DNA of 64,000 nucleotides. Origin: Phycisphaeraceae bacterium (GTDB lineage: Bacteria > Planctomycetota > Phycisphaerae > Phycisphaerales > Zrk34). A program made the position numbers and the translations under genes. This document shows, piece after piece, positions 10,459 through 19,133 of the stretch (its first letter is position 1; every line of letters starts with the position of its first letter). Where the stretch lies: NCBI GenBank assembly GCA_028282805.1, contig JANQHD010000047.1, forward strand, positions 1-64,000. The letters are read 5' to 3'. The notes under the pieces were generated by a model that saw only the letters and a list, made by a program, of their open reading frames with translations, had not been told where the DNA came from and did no database searches.

Positions 10459-10549
10459 GGGTCTTGAGTCTTGAGGTTTGAGTCTTGAGTGGCTTCTCAA
10501 GGCTTGTACCCCAGGGCTCAAGACTCATCGCTCGAGACTCAAGACTCAT
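10459..10549. repeat. Inverted pair of degenerate heptamer arrays
   Basis: Left arm 10,459-10,491 reads in units of GAGTCTT; right arm 10,515-10,549 has GGCTCAA, GACTCAT, CGCTCGA, GACTCAA, GACTCAT. Read on one strand both arms fit the RACYCRR consensus of the other arrays in this window. The arms are complementary and could form a long stem in the fliE-fliF mRNA gap. Confidence 0.7.
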
Positions 10550-10569
10550 TCGGCATGGAGGCCGACGAC

Positions 10570-12228
10570 ATGGACTTTATTCGCAAGTGGATCACGCAAG
10601 CCCAGGCGCACCTGTCGGGGCTGTCGCTCAGCACGAAGATGCTGATGGGGATGTGCGTGGTCTTCCTCATCGCGACGCTCGGCGTGGTGGCGCTGTACGC
10701 CGGCCGGGCGGAGCTGGCGCCGCTGATCGATCAGCCGATCGCGGCGACCGAGCGGGCGACGATCACCTCGTACCTGGACATGCGCGACATCAAGTACGAG
10801 CTGCGCGGCGACCGGGTCTGGGTGCCGGTCGAGCGGCGCATCGACGTGCTCGCCGCGTTGCAGACCAACCAGATGCTGCCGGAAGACACCAGCCACGGCT
10901 TCGCGAAGCTGCTGGAGGGCCAGTCGATCTGGCAGTCGACCGAGCAGGGCCGGATGAACTTCGACATCGCGCTGCAGAACGAGCTGAGCCGGATCGTCAG
11001 CCGGATGCGCGGCGTGGACTCGGCGAGCGTGATCATCTCGCGGCCGCAGAAGACGGGCTTCGGCGCCTCGAACAAGCACCCCAGCGCCTCGGTGAACGTC
11101 GAGCCCACGGGGGGGAGCTTGAACCGCAAGACCGCCGAGGCGATCGCGGGGCTGGTGGCCGGCGCCGTGGCGGAGATGCAGCCGCCGGACGTGACCGTCA
11201 TCGACTCGCACGCCGGCCGGCAGTTCCGCACGCAGGACGACAGCGCCTACGGCGGCACCGAGCTGATCGAGATGGTGCAGGGCCAGGAGCGTTTGTACCG
11301 CGAGAAGATCGCCGACGTGCTCGGTTACATCCCCAAGGTCATCGTCGCGGTCAGCGTCGAGGTCGAGCCCACCCGCAAGCACACCGACTCGGTCGCCTAC
11401 GACCGGGCCAAGTCGGTCGAGCCGATGATCAGCTCCGAGGATAGCGAGACCAGCAGCTCGTCACCGATCGCCGGCGGCGAACCCGGCGCACGGTCGAACA
11501 CGGGCGCCGACATCGAGGGCGGCGGCGCGGTCACGCAGACGTCGAACACCACCACCGCCAAGAAAGAGTTCGCCCCGAAGACCGGCTACGAACACACCAC
11601 CGCCTACAACCCCGCGGGTGTGCCGACGCGCATCAGCGCCACGGTCAACGTGCCGCGCAGTTACTTCGTGGCTTTGTACAACCAGGCCAACCCGCCCGCC
11701 GAAGGCGAAGAGGCCAAGGAACCGACCGACACCGAGCTCCAACCGCTGGTCGACGACCACCTGAAGCGCATCAAGGACCAGGTGATGAACCTGGTGAGTT
11801 GGCAGAACGACGGGCGGGTCGTGGTCGACGTGTACCCCGACCAGTCGCTGGCGGTTGCGCTGGCGGGCATGGGTGTGCGCGGCGGCGGGGGCGTGGGCGG
11901 CCTGCTCGGCAACGGCATGATCAAGACCGGCGGCCTCGGCGCGCTGGCGCTGGTGGCGGTGTTCGTGGTGTTCATGATGGCGCGCAAGCCCATGAAGGAG
12001 CAAGAGGTGCCCAGCGCCGTGGAGCTCGCGGGGCTGCCGCCGGACCTGACCGCCGAGGACGACGTGGCGGGCGAGGCCGGAGAGGTCGAGACCGCGCTGA
12101 CCGGCATCGAGCTCGACGACGACCAGCTCGCCTCGCGCAAGGTCTCCGAGCAGGTGACCGCCATGATCAAGAACGACCCCATCGAAGCGGCGCAGCTGCT
12201 GAAACGCTGGGTGCGGCAGGAAGACTAA
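10570..12228 (+). CDS. fliF: Flagellar MS-ring protein FliF
   Basis: 552 aa from ATG 10570, which has GGAGG at 10,557-10,561; ATG 10555 would add 5 residues and earlier starts lie in the repeat. TM1 is MCVVFLIATLGVVALYAG, the YscJ/FliF ring-building domains follow (TSYLDMRDIKYELRG... VDSASVIISRP), then a Ser/Gly-rich loop, TM2 (LGALALVAVFVVFMMA) and a C-terminal FliG-binding tail ending AAQLLKRWVRQED. It forms the ring that houses the export gate. It is followed by fliG 12 bp later, as in most flagellar operons. Confidence 0.95.
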   Translation: MDFIRKWITQAQAHLSGLSLSTKMLMGMCVVFLIATLGVVALYAGRAELAPLIDQPIAATERATITSYLDMRDIKYELRGDRVWVPVERRIDVLAALQTNQMLPEDTSHGFAKLLEGQSIWQSTEQGRMNFDIALQNELSRIVSRMRGVDSASVIISRPQKTGFGASNKHPSASVNVEPTGGSLNRKTAEAIAGLVAGAVAEMQPPDVTVIDSHAGRQFRTQDDSAYGGTELIEMVQGQERLYREKIADVLGYIPKVIVAVSVEVEPTRKHTDSVAYDRAKSVEPMISSEDSETSSSSPIAGGEPGARSNTGADIEGGGAVTQTSNTTTAKKEFAPKTGYEHTTAYNPAGVPTRISATVNVPRSYFVALYNQANPPAEGEEAKEPTDTELQPLVDDHLKRIKDQVMNLVSWQNDGRVVVDVYPDQSLAVALAGMGVRGGGGVGGLLGNGMIKTGGLGALALVAVFVVFMMARKPMKEQEVPSAVELAGLPPDLTAEDDVAGEAGEVETALTGIELDDDQLASRKVSEQVTAMIKNDPIEAAQLLKRWVRQED

Positions 12229-12240
12229 ACGGACGACGAC

Positions 12241-13269
12241 ATGCCCGACACCGCGGAAAAAGTCGAAGACCTCAACGGGCTGCAGAAGGCGGCGATCCTC
12301 ATCCTCGCGCTCGACGAGGAGACCGCGTCGCTCATCCTCAAGGAGATGGACCCGCTCAGCGTCGAAGAGGTCACCCGCCAGGTCGCGTCGATCACCAACA
12401 TCGACCCCGACACGCGCACCACCGTCGTCAAGGAGTTCTACGACTTGGCGATGGCCAAGAGCTGGGCCGCGGAGGGCGGGCTCGAGTACGCCAAGAACCT
12501 GCTGAAAAAGAGCTGCGACCCGAAGGTGGCCGACCAGATCATCCAGCAGGTCGCCCAGTCGGTGCACCAGACGCCGTTCGCGTTTTTGCAGAAGGCCGAG
12601 TCCGAGCACCTGCTGACTTTTATTCAGGACGAGCACCCGCAGACGATCGCGTTGATCGTCAGCCACCTGCCGTACCACAAGGCGTCGGAGATACTCGGCG
12701 GGCTGCCGGCGCAGAAGCAGATCGAGGTCGTCAAGCGCATCGCCAACATGGAACAGACCAACCCCGAGGTGATCCGCGAGGTCGAGGCGGGGCTGGAGAC
12801 GCGCCTGTCGACCATGCTCTCGCAGCGCATGGAGAAGGCGGGCGGCGTCGACACCGTGGCCGAGGTGCTCAACCTCGTGGACCGCGCGACCGAGAAGGGC
12901 ATCCTTGAAGGTTTGGAGACCGACGACCCGGACCTCGCCGAGTCGATCCGCCGGCTGATGTTCGTGTTCGACGACATCATGCTCGTCAACGACAAGGGCA
13001 TCCAGTCCGTGCTCAAGGAGGTCGACAACGACGAGCTGTCGCTGGCGCTGAAGACGGCGAGCGACGAGATGAAGGACAAGATATTCAACAACATGTCGGA
13101 GCGCGCCGCGGAGCTGATCAAGGAGGACATGGAGTTCATGGGCCCCGTGCGCGTCAGCGACGTGGAACAGGCGCAGCAGCGCATCGTGGACATCGTCCGT
13201 CGCCTCGAGGAGGCCGGCGAGATCATCATCGCCGGCCGCGGCGGCGGCGAGGGCGACGTGATTGTTTAG
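12241..13269 (+). CDS. fliG: Flagellar motor switch protein FliG
   Basis: 342 aa, usual length. The N-terminal FliF-binding domain starts GLQKAAILILALDEETA; the middle domain contains EHPQTIALIVSHLPYHKAS (the EHPQR-like motif); the C-terminal torque domain has charged residues in MFVFDDIMLVNDKGIQSVLKEVD. FliG transmits rotor-stator force and switches direction. It lies between fliF and fliH. Confidence 0.95.
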   Translation: MPDTAEKVEDLNGLQKAAILILALDEETASLILKEMDPLSVEEVTRQVASITNIDPDTRTTVVKEFYDLAMAKSWAAEGGLEYAKNLLKKSCDPKVADQIIQQVAQSVHQTPFAFLQKAESEHLLTFIQDEHPQTIALIVSHLPYHKASEILGGLPAQKQIEVVKRIANMEQTNPEVIREVEAGLETRLSTMLSQRMEKAGGVDTVAEVLNLVDRATEKGILEGLETDDPDLAESIRRLMFVFDDIMLVNDKGIQSVLKEVDNDELSLALKTASDEMKDKIFNNMSERAAELIKEDMEFMGPVRVSDVEQAQQRIVDIVRRLEEAGEIIIAGRGGGEGDVIV

Positions 13270-13282
13270 TGATGAGTGATTC

Positions 13283-14053
13283 ATGCCGTTAATCAAAGAC
13301 AACAACGCGCAGCGCATGCAACACGAAGCGGTCGTGCTCGACCTCGGCGACCTTCAGGCCGTCGGCGAGCGCATGAAGGCCGAGGCGAAGGCCGAGGCCG
13401 CGCGCATCATCGCCGAAGCGCAAGCCGAAGCGCAGCGCCTTTCCGACGGCGCCGCCGAGCGCGGCCACGCCGAGGGCTTCGAGCAGGGCAAGGCCGCGGG
13501 CTTCACACAGGGCCGCGCCGAGGGCCACGCCCAGGCGTTGGCCGAGGCGCAGGAGCAGCTGGCGACGTTGCAACAGGCGTGGGTCAACGCCGCGCAGCAG
13601 TGGGACGCCGACCGCCGACAGATGCTGCTCGATGCGCGGCAGTCGCTGCTCGCGTTGGCGTTGGACGTCGCCGGCAAGGTCGTGCACCGCGTGCCGCGCG
13701 TGGACCCGAGCGTCGTCGTCGACCAGGTCGCCGCGGCCGTTGAACACATGGCCCGGCCCGCCGACGCGACGATCCGCGTTCACCCCGACGACCGCGCGCT
13801 CGTCGCCGAGGCGCTGCCGCAATTGGTCGAGCAGTGCAACAAACTCGAACACGCCCACCTCGCCGACGACGAAACCCTCACGCCCGGCGGGTGTGTTGTG
13901 ACCTACGGCAACGGCGCCATCGACGCCACGCTCGAAACCCAACTCAAGCGCATCGTCGAAACCCTGCTACCGGTCGACGCAACCCCGAGCCCCGAACCCC
14001 GAGACCCGGAACCCGACAACCCGAAACCTGACAACCCGGAACCCGGAGCCTGA
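13283..14053 (+). CDS. fliH: Flagellar assembly protein FliH
   Basis: 256 aa. A long Ala/Glu-rich coiled coil (about residues 25-105, with GHAEGFEQGKAAGFTQGRAEGHAQ, the GxxxG-like FliH repeat) precedes the V-ATPase subunit-E-like C-domain (VVHRVPRVDPSVVVDQVAAAVEHM, IRVHPDDRALV). FliH restrains the FliI ATPase. Oddly, the last ~24 residues are a Pro/Asp/Asn/Glu tail encoded by a degenerate heptamer array (13,982-14,060) that also contains the stop codon. Confidence 0.9.
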   Translation: MPLIKDNNAQRMQHEAVVLDLGDLQAVGERMKAEAKAEAARIIAEAQAEAQRLSDGAAERGHAEGFEQGKAAGFTQGRAEGHAQALAEAQEQLATLQQAWVNAAQQWDADRRQMLLDARQSLLALALDVAGKVVHRVPRVDPSVVVDQVAAAVEHMARPADATIRVHPDDRALVAEALPQLVEQCNKLEHAHLADDETLTPGGCVVTYGNGAIDATLETQLKRIVETLLPVDATPSPEPRDPEPDNPKPDNPEPGA

Positions 14054-14060
14054 ACCTTGG
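13982..14060 (+). repeat. Heptamer array over the fliH end and fliI start
   Basis: Eleven units fit AACYYGR-like heptamers (for example ACCCCGA, GACCCGG, AACCCGA, AACCTGA, AACCCGG), with single C insertions at 14,017 and 14,032. Unit AGCCTGA contains the fliH stop; the last unit, ACCTTGG, contains the TTG start of fliI; GGAG at 14,045-14,048 is the likely SD. Because 7 is not a multiple of 3, coding units cycle through all frames and give the repeated PEP/NPKPDN tail of FliH. Confidence 0.8.
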
Positions 14061-15421
14061 CCCTGTTCGCCCCCGCCATGTCGACCATCGAACGCATCAC
14101 GCCCGTCGAGCAGACCGGTTGCGTGAGCGAGGTGCGCGGCTTGACGCTGCTGGTGTCGGACCTGTCGATGCCGATCGGCGCGACGGTCGAGGTGTTGACC
14201 GCCGACGGGCCGCGCATGGGCGAGGTGGTGGGCTTCGACCACGAACAGACGATCGTGATGCTGATGGCGTTCACCAGCGGCGTGCGGCGCGGCGACCGGG
14301 TGGTCGGCCTGCACGCGGCGGGCGTGGCGCCGGTCGGCCACGAGTACCTCGGCCGGGTCGTCGACGCGATGGGCCGGGCGATCGACGGCGGCGCGCCCGT
14401 GCGCGACACCATGGCGCGGCCGATCCAACCGGACCCGATCGACCCGCTACGCCGCGTGCCCATCGACACGCCGCTCGGCACCGGCGTGCGCGCGATGGAC
14501 ACCATGCTCACCGTGGGGCGCGGCCAACGACTCGGCATCTTCGCGGGGCCCGGCGTCGGCAAGAGCACCTTGCTCGGGCAGATCGCCAAGCACACCGACG
14601 CCGACGTGTCGATCGTGGCGCTGGTCGGCGAGCGCGGCCGCGAGGTCAACGACTTCTTGCACCATGCGCTGGGCGACGAGGGCCTGCGGCGCAGCGTGGT
14701 CGTGGTGGCCACGGGCGACGAGCCGGCCCCGCTGCGCGTGCGCGCGGCGCAGTATGCGCTGACCCTCGCCGAGTTCTTCCGCGACGAGGGGCTCGACGTG
14801 GTGCTGTTCATGGATTCGGTCACACGCTTCTGTCAGGCCCAGCGGCAGATCGGCCTGGCGGTCGGCGAACCCCCGGCGACCAAGGGGTACACGCCCAGCG
14901 TGTTCGCGATGCTGCCGACGCTGATGGAACGCTGCGGGCGCACCGGCGTCGGCTCGATCACCGGGTTCTTCACGATCCTTGTGGAGGGCGACGACATGAC
15001 CGAGCCGGTGTCCGACGCGGTGCGCGGCATACTCGACGGGCACGTCGTGCTCGCGCGCGAGCTGGCCAACCGCGCCCACTGGCCGGCGATCGACGTGCTG
15101 CACTCGGTCAGCCGGTTGTCGCGGGCGATATCGGAAAAGGCGCACGTCGCGGCGCGGGACCAGCTGATGCAACTGCTGGCGGCGTACGACGAGATCGAAG
15201 ACCTGGTGAACATCGGCGCCTACGCGGCGGGCGCGAACCCGACGCAGGACCTGGCGATCGCGCTCAAGCCGATGATCGACGACCTGCTCAAGCAGGACGC
15301 CGACGAGCACGTGACGTTCGAGCGGTCGCGTTCGCAGTTGATGGAGCTGGCGCTGAGCGTCGGCACGAAGGCCGAGGAGCTGGCCCGCGCCGCGAAGAAC
15401 GGCGCGCCGGCTGTGCGGTAG
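14057..15421 (+). CDS. fliI: Flagellum-specific ATPase FliI
   Basis: 454 aa from TTG 14057, 3 bp after the fliH stop; ATG 14078 is an alternative that drops 7 residues but has no SD. F1-beta-like fold with Walker A GPGVGKST (about residues 164-171), LVGERGREVNDF, Walker B LDVVLFMDSVTR and the export-ATPase segment VGEPPATKGYTPSVFAMLPTLMER. It energises delivery of export substrates with FliH and FliJ, whose genes flank it. Confidence 0.95.
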   Translation: MALFAPAMSTIERITPVEQTGCVSEVRGLTLLVSDLSMPIGATVEVLTADGPRMGEVVGFDHEQTIVMLMAFTSGVRRGDRVVGLHAAGVAPVGHEYLGRVVDAMGRAIDGGAPVRDTMARPIQPDPIDPLRRVPIDTPLGTGVRAMDTMLTVGRGQRLGIFAGPGVGKSTLLGQIAKHTDADVSIVALVGERGREVNDFLHHALGDEGLRRSVVVVATGDEPAPLRVRAAQYALTLAEFFRDEGLDVVLFMDSVTRFCQAQRQIGLAVGEPPATKGYTPSVFAMLPTLMERCGRTGVGSITGFFTILVEGDDMTEPVSDAVRGILDGHVVLARELANRAHWPAIDVLHSVSRLSRAISEKAHVAARDQLMQLLAAYDEIEDLVNIGAYAAGANPTQDLAIALKPMIDDLLKQDADEHVTFERSRSQLMELALSVGTKAEELARAAKNGAPAVR

Positions 15422-15441
15422 GGATTTAAACGGAGCCACGG

Positions 15442-15900
15442 ATGGCACGGTTCGAGTTCAAGATGGAGCCTTTGCTGACGCACCGGCGTCGGCTCGAAGA
15501 CGAGCGGCAGCGCGCGTTGGCGGTGTTGCTGCGCGAGAAGCTGATACTCGAAACCCAGCTCCGCAACCAGCAGCAATCGATCAGCGAGGACAAGCAACGG
15601 CTGTCGGGCGCGTTGGCCGGGCGGGTGGACGTCGACTCGATCCGCCGGCACGCGGCGCACAACCACCGGCTGGCGGTGCGGGCGCAGCAGATCGCCATCC
15701 GTTTGTTTGAATTGACGCGGCAGATCGAAGCCGCGCGCGTGGCGCTGGTCGAGGCGACCAAACAGCGCAAGGCGATCGAGCTGTTGCGCGACAAGCGGTT
15801 CGACCGCTGGCGCAAGCGACAGCAGCGCAAGGCGACCGCGGAGCTGGACGAGCTGGCGACGCAGAAGTACGGGCGTAAACGCCGGGAGGTCGCGGCATGA
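15442..15900 (+). CDS. fliJ: Flagellar export protein FliJ
   Basis: 152 aa, entirely alpha-helical and charged, with the FliJ start FKMEPLLTHRRRLEDERQRAL and a long antiparallel coiled coil. FliJ is the stalk of the FliH-FliI ATPase complex and couples it to FlhA. The stop overlaps the start of motE by 4 bp (ATGA). Confidence 0.85.
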   Translation: MARFEFKMEPLLTHRRRLEDERQRALAVLLREKLILETQLRNQQQSISEDKQRLSGALAGRVDVDSIRRHAAHNHRLAVRAQQIAIRLFELTRQIEAARVALVEATKQRKAIELLRDKRFDRWRKRQQRKATAELDELATQKYGRKRREVAA

Positions 15901-16586
15901 AGGCGTTGAGCACGGCGATCATCATCGTGCTGGTGGTGCACGGCCTGGCGCTGATCGGGCTGGCCAGCTACCTGCTGGGCACGGGCCGGTTGAGCAAGGA
16001 CCGGTTGGAACAAGCGCGGGAGATGTTCGCGCTATCGGTCGAGGCTGAGCGCGAGCAGAAGGAGAAGGAAGAGGCCGAGGCGGCGGAGCAAGCTGCGGAG
16101 CAGGCGGCGAATCAGCCGGGTGTGTTCGCGTCGACGGCCGACCGGCTGGCCGAGTCGGAAGAGCGTAACGAGATCTTGCTGCGTCAGCTCGAGCGCACGC
16201 GGCGTGACATCGAATCGCTGACGCAGAACCTGAACCTGACGCGCAAGCGGATGAGGGAAGAGCGCGAACAGACCAAGCTCGCGCGCGAGGCGTTCGACCA
16301 GAAACTCAAGGGCGTGACCGAACGGCTGGACGACGAGGGTTTTCAGAAGACCGTCGCGCTGTTCGAGCAGCTGCCGGCCAAGCAGGTCAAGGGCATGTTC
16401 GTGGAGCTGATGGCCCAGGGCCAGACCGAGCAGGTGGTGACGTACCTGGAGGCGATGCAGCCGCGCGTCGCGGCGGCGGTGCTCAAGGAGTTCAAGGCGG
16501 GCAGCGAGTTACAGGCGGCGGTGGAACTGACCGAACGCCTGCGCTCGCGCGGCAGCGACCTGGCAAAGCAAGTGGAAGGCGTGTGA
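15897..16586 (+). CDS. motE: MotE-like protein (MgtE N-terminal domain)
   Basis: 229 aa. One N-terminal transmembrane helix (STAIIIVLVVHGLALIGLASYLL), a long periplasmic coiled coil (about residues 40-145) and a C-terminal MgtE-N-like helical domain (ALFEQLPAKQVKGMFVELM...VVTYLEAMQPRVAAAVLKEF). This is the layout of MotE/FlaA-22.9 proteins, which act as chaperones or structural parts of the stator MotC/MotB in other bacteria. Between fliJ and fliK, where this family is usually found; both junctions overlap. Confidence 0.75.
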   Translation: MKALSTAIIIVLVVHGLALIGLASYLLGTGRLSKDRLEQAREMFALSVEAEREQKEKEEAEAAEQAAEQAANQPGVFASTADRLAESEERNEILLRQLERTRRDIESLTQNLNLTRKRMREEREQTKLAREAFDQKLKGVTERLDDEGFQKTVALFEQLPAKQVKGMFVELMAQGQTEQVVTYLEAMQPRVAAAVLKEFKAGSELQAAVELTERLRSRGSDLAKQVEGV

Positions 16587-18121
16587 TGAAGCTCGAAGGA
16601 TTCGGCACACCGACCGACCTGCCCGAACTGCCGATCAAGGCGTCGGGCAAGACCGACGGCCAGACGGACGAGTTCGGTTCGCTGTTGAGTGGGTTGCGCG
16701 AGCCGGTCGAGGTAGACGAACAGGTCGCTAAGCCGCAAGCGGCTCGGGCACGCGACGACGGCGATGAGGTCGATAAGGTCAACGCCGACGAGGCGCAACC
16801 GGTGGGTGATGAGGAAGTGGTTGCTGATACACCGGTTGATGACGACGAGCAGGCGGCGGACGTCGGCCCGACAAACGTAGAAGGCCAGCGCGAGCCGTCG
16901 ACAAAGCCGCAAACCGACGACGGCGACGACGCGGACCCGCCGGCGCAACCGAAGCCCGCGACGCCGGTGGTGGTTGACGAAGTCAAGCCGAGCGAAGAAC
17001 CGGACGCCGACGATACGCCTAAGCCGCCCGCGGCGGACCCGCTGCAACACCTCGACGCCGAGCGGCCGGAGTTGCAAACGCCCGAGCCGACGCAGGCCGA
17101 GCAGGTGGTTGCCGAGCTGAAAGCGGTTGCGCCGGTGGCGGCCGTGCCAGCGCCGGTCGAAGCGCCTGCGCCTGTGCCGGTGACACCCGCACCCTCGGCG
17201 AGCGCGACCGACAAGCCGCAGCCTGCGCCGACGAACCAGCCGACGGTTGACGCCGACGCGGTGGTGGTCAAGCCGGACGCGAAGGGCGGCGAGCCTTCGT
17301 CGAACCAGTCGGGTCAATCGGACCGGCGTTCGGAACAGCAGGGCCAGCAGCGCGGCGCGGCAGCGGAGCAAGCGCCGAAGCAAGCTGCGCCGGAGGTGGA
17401 GGTGGTGCGGGACGCTAAGCCGCAAGCGGCGACGCCGAGCCCGTCGGTGGCCGAGCAGCAGGCACAGCAAACGCCGGTGGCACGGGCCGATGCGTCGACC
17501 CACGTCAGCGCGCCGGCCACCCCTGCGCCGACGCCGGGTGTGGCGGTGGAACTCGCTGCGCCGGCCACGGCGATCGACGCGACGCCGTCGAAACCGGCAC
17601 CCGCGCCGAGCGCGAGCGCCACGCAGGGCGGCGCCCAAGCCGCGCCGCAGGCGGAGCTGCCTGAGGCTGACGCCCAGCGCATCACCGACCGCGTGGTCAA
17701 GGGCTTGCGCAGCGTGATCAACCAGCGTGGCGGCACGCTGACGCTGCGGTTGAACCCCGCGGAGCTCGGCGCGATGCGCATCAGCGTGAAGATGGACGGC
17801 ACGGCGGTGGCGGCGCAGTTTCAGGCGAGCACCGCCGCGGCCAGCCAGGCGCTGAACCAGAACTTAGCGGCGCTGCGGCACGCGCTGGAGGCGCAGGGCC
17901 TGACGGTGGAGAACCTGAACGTGCAGGTGACGTCTTCGTCGTCGTCATCGGGCTCGTCGCAATCGCAGACCGAACAGCACACCGACGGTTCGCCGACGGA
18001 CGGGCAGAGCAAGGGCCTGATGCGCGACGGCGACCAGGCGCACGGCGGTCGTGGAGACGGCCGCGAAGATCAACCGGAGCACCACGACTTCAAGCAGGAG
18101 CTGCTGGACCTCGTGGTCTAA
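16586..18121 (+). CDS. fliK: Flagellar hook-length control protein FliK
   Basis: 511 aa from ATG 16586 (GGAAGG at 16,573-16,578); GTG 16583 is possible. About 350 residues of Pro/Ala/Glu-rich low-complexity ruler sequence lead into the conserved FliK C-domain (TLTLRLNPAELGAMRISVKMDG, then NQNLAALRHALEAQGLTVENLNV). FliK measures the hook and switches export specificity through FlhB, encoded 10 kb downstream. Two copies of an 18-bp palindromic repeat lie in the ruler part in the same frame, each encoding AKPQA. Confidence 0.9.
   Translation: MKLEGFGTPTDLPELPIKASGKTDGQTDEFGSLLSGLREPVEVDEQVAKPQAARARDDGDEVDKVNADEAQPVGDEEVVADTPVDDDEQAADVGPTNVEGQREPSTKPQTDDGDDADPPAQPKPATPVVVDEVKPSEEPDADDTPKPPAADPLQHLDAERPELQTPEPTQAEQVVAELKAVAPVAAVPAPVEAPAPVPVTPAPSASATDKPQPAPTNQPTVDADAVVVKPDAKGGEPSSNQSGQSDRRSEQQGQQRGAAAEQAPKQAAPEVEVVRDAKPQAATPSPSVAEQQAQQTPVARADASTHVSAPATPAPTPGVAVELAAPATAIDATPSKPAPAPSASATQGGAQAAPQAELPEADAQRITDRVVKGLRSVINQRGGTLTLRLNPAELGAMRISVKMDGTAVAAQFQASTAAASQALNQNLAALRHALEAQGLTVENLNVQVTSSSSSSGSSQSQTEQHTDGSPTDGQSKGLMRDGDQAHGGRGDGREDQPEHHDFKQELLDLVV
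16726..16743 (+). repeat. Palindromic repeat CGCTAAGCCGCAAGCGGC, copy 1 (in fliK)
   Basis: An 18-bp element with a GCCGC-AA-GCGGC hairpin, identical to copies at 17,413-17,430 (fliK) and 30,632-30,649 (flhF). In frame it encodes AKPQA. Confidence 0.75.
17413..17430 (+). repeat. Palindromic repeat CGCTAAGCCGCAAGCGGC, copy 2 (in fliK)
   Basis: Second identical 18-bp copy inside fliK, same strand and same reading frame (AKPQA) as the first. Confidence 0.75.
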
Positions 18122-18139
18122 CGCAGGGAGGTACGACTT

Positions 18140-18565
18140 ATGCAGGTCACATCCGCCACATCGTCGACGTCGGCGGGCACGAACAAGTTCGCCGAGCTCG
18201 AGTCGACGGAGTTTGTACGCATCTTGGTCGAGGAGTTGCAGAACCAGGACCCGTTCTCGCCGAACGACTCGGCGGCGATCCTCGAGCAGCTCAGTTCGCT
18301 GCGCAACATCGAGAGCCAGACGTTGCTCGGCGACCAGATCGGCGAGCTGGTCAAACAGAACCAGGTCGCCGCGGCGGGCAACCTGATCGGCAAGCTCGTG
18401 GAGGGCATCGACTCGAGCAACAACAACACGTCGGGCGTGGTCACTTCGGTGCGCGTGACCGACGAGGGCGTGTTCCTCGAGCTCGACACGGGGCGCACGA
18501 TGGACGTCACGCAGGTGTCGCAGATCTCCGAGCTGAGCGGCGGGGCCGAAGGCGACGCGGCTTGA
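18140..18565 (+). CDS. flgD: Flagellar hook assembly/capping protein FlgD
   Basis: 141 aa, a short FlgD. It has the conserved N-terminal segment FVRILVEELQNQDPFSPNDSAAILEQLSSLRNIES and a following SNNNTSGVVTSVRVTDEGVFLELDTG domain part. It lacks the larger tudor/Fn3 domain of enteric FlgD, as is common outside proteobacteria. It caps the growing hook. SD GGGAGG lies at 18,126-18,131; the next gene starts 9 bp on. Confidence 0.9.
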   Translation: MQVTSATSSTSAGTNKFAELESTEFVRILVEELQNQDPFSPNDSAAILEQLSSLRNIESQTLLGDQIGELVKQNQVAAAGNLIGKLVEGIDSSNNNTSGVVTSVRVTDEGVFLELDTGRTMDVTQVSQISELSGGAEGDAA

Positions 18566-18574
18566 GGTAAACCG

Positions 18575-19030
18575 ATGAGTCAGGGCGCAGAACTGTTGCG
18601 GGCGTTGGAGCCACCGGTCAGGCCGGCCGGGAGCCCTGCGCCGAGCGTGAAGCCGGCGTCGCCGATCGAGCGGCGCAGCTTCGACGAGCTGCTGCGCGAC
18701 GCGGCCGCGGCCGCGGAGTCGACGCGGGCCGAGCCGATCCGCATCTCGGCCCACGCGCTCAAGCGGTTGGAGCAGATGGGCATCGAGCTGAACGACGGCG
18801 AGCTGCAGGCGATCGGCGAGGCGACGGACCTCGCCGCGGCGAAGGGCGCGCGGGAGTCGCTGATGCTCATGGAGCGGTTGGGGCTGATCGTCAACATCCC
18901 CAACCGGACCGTGATCACCGCGCTCAACGAGCAGCGCATGAACGAAGGCATCATCACGCAGATCGATTCGACCGTGTGGGTCAAGCCGTCGGCCGAAGAT
19001 TCGGCGGCCGGGCCCTTGGAACCAACATGA
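18575..19030 (+). CDS. Flagellar operon protein, TIGR02530/DUF3766 family
   Basis: 151 aa. After a Pro-rich N-terminus the conserved domain begins at about residue 65: ISAHALKRLEQMGIELNDGEL, then LMLMERLGLIVNIPNRTVITALNEQR and ITQIDSTVWV. This matches the small flagellar operon protein usually found between flgD and flgE in Firmicutes, spirochaetes and planctomycetes. Its function is not established. Position between flgD and flgE supports the call. The stop TGA lies in a heptamer unit. Confidence 0.8.
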   Translation: MSQGAELLRALEPPVRPAGSPAPSVKPASPIERRSFDELLRDAAAAAESTRAEPIRISAHALKRLEQMGIELNDGELQAIGEATDLAAAKGARESLMLMERLGLIVNIPNRTVITALNEQRMNEGIITQIDSTVWVKPSAEDSAAGPLEPT

Positions 19031-19058
19031 AACTCGGAACCTGAAACTTGGAACGGAT
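19024..19058 (+). repeat. Heptamer array before flgE
   Basis: Units AACATGA, AACTCGG, AACCTGA, AACTTGG, AACGGAT follow without gaps, in the same register and consensus as the fliH/fliI array. The first unit contains the stop codon of the preceding gene. Confidence 0.7.
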
Positions 19059-19133
19059 AACGACGGGCTGGACCCGCGAGGGAAGCCCGGGGCGGTCGAA
19101 CGACGGAGACCGCCTTGACCCAGGAGACAACCC

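Noticed and set aside
10459-14060. CRISPR-like arrays
   Set aside because: Units are 7-8 bp without spacers, and no cas genes are present; they are simple tandem repeats.
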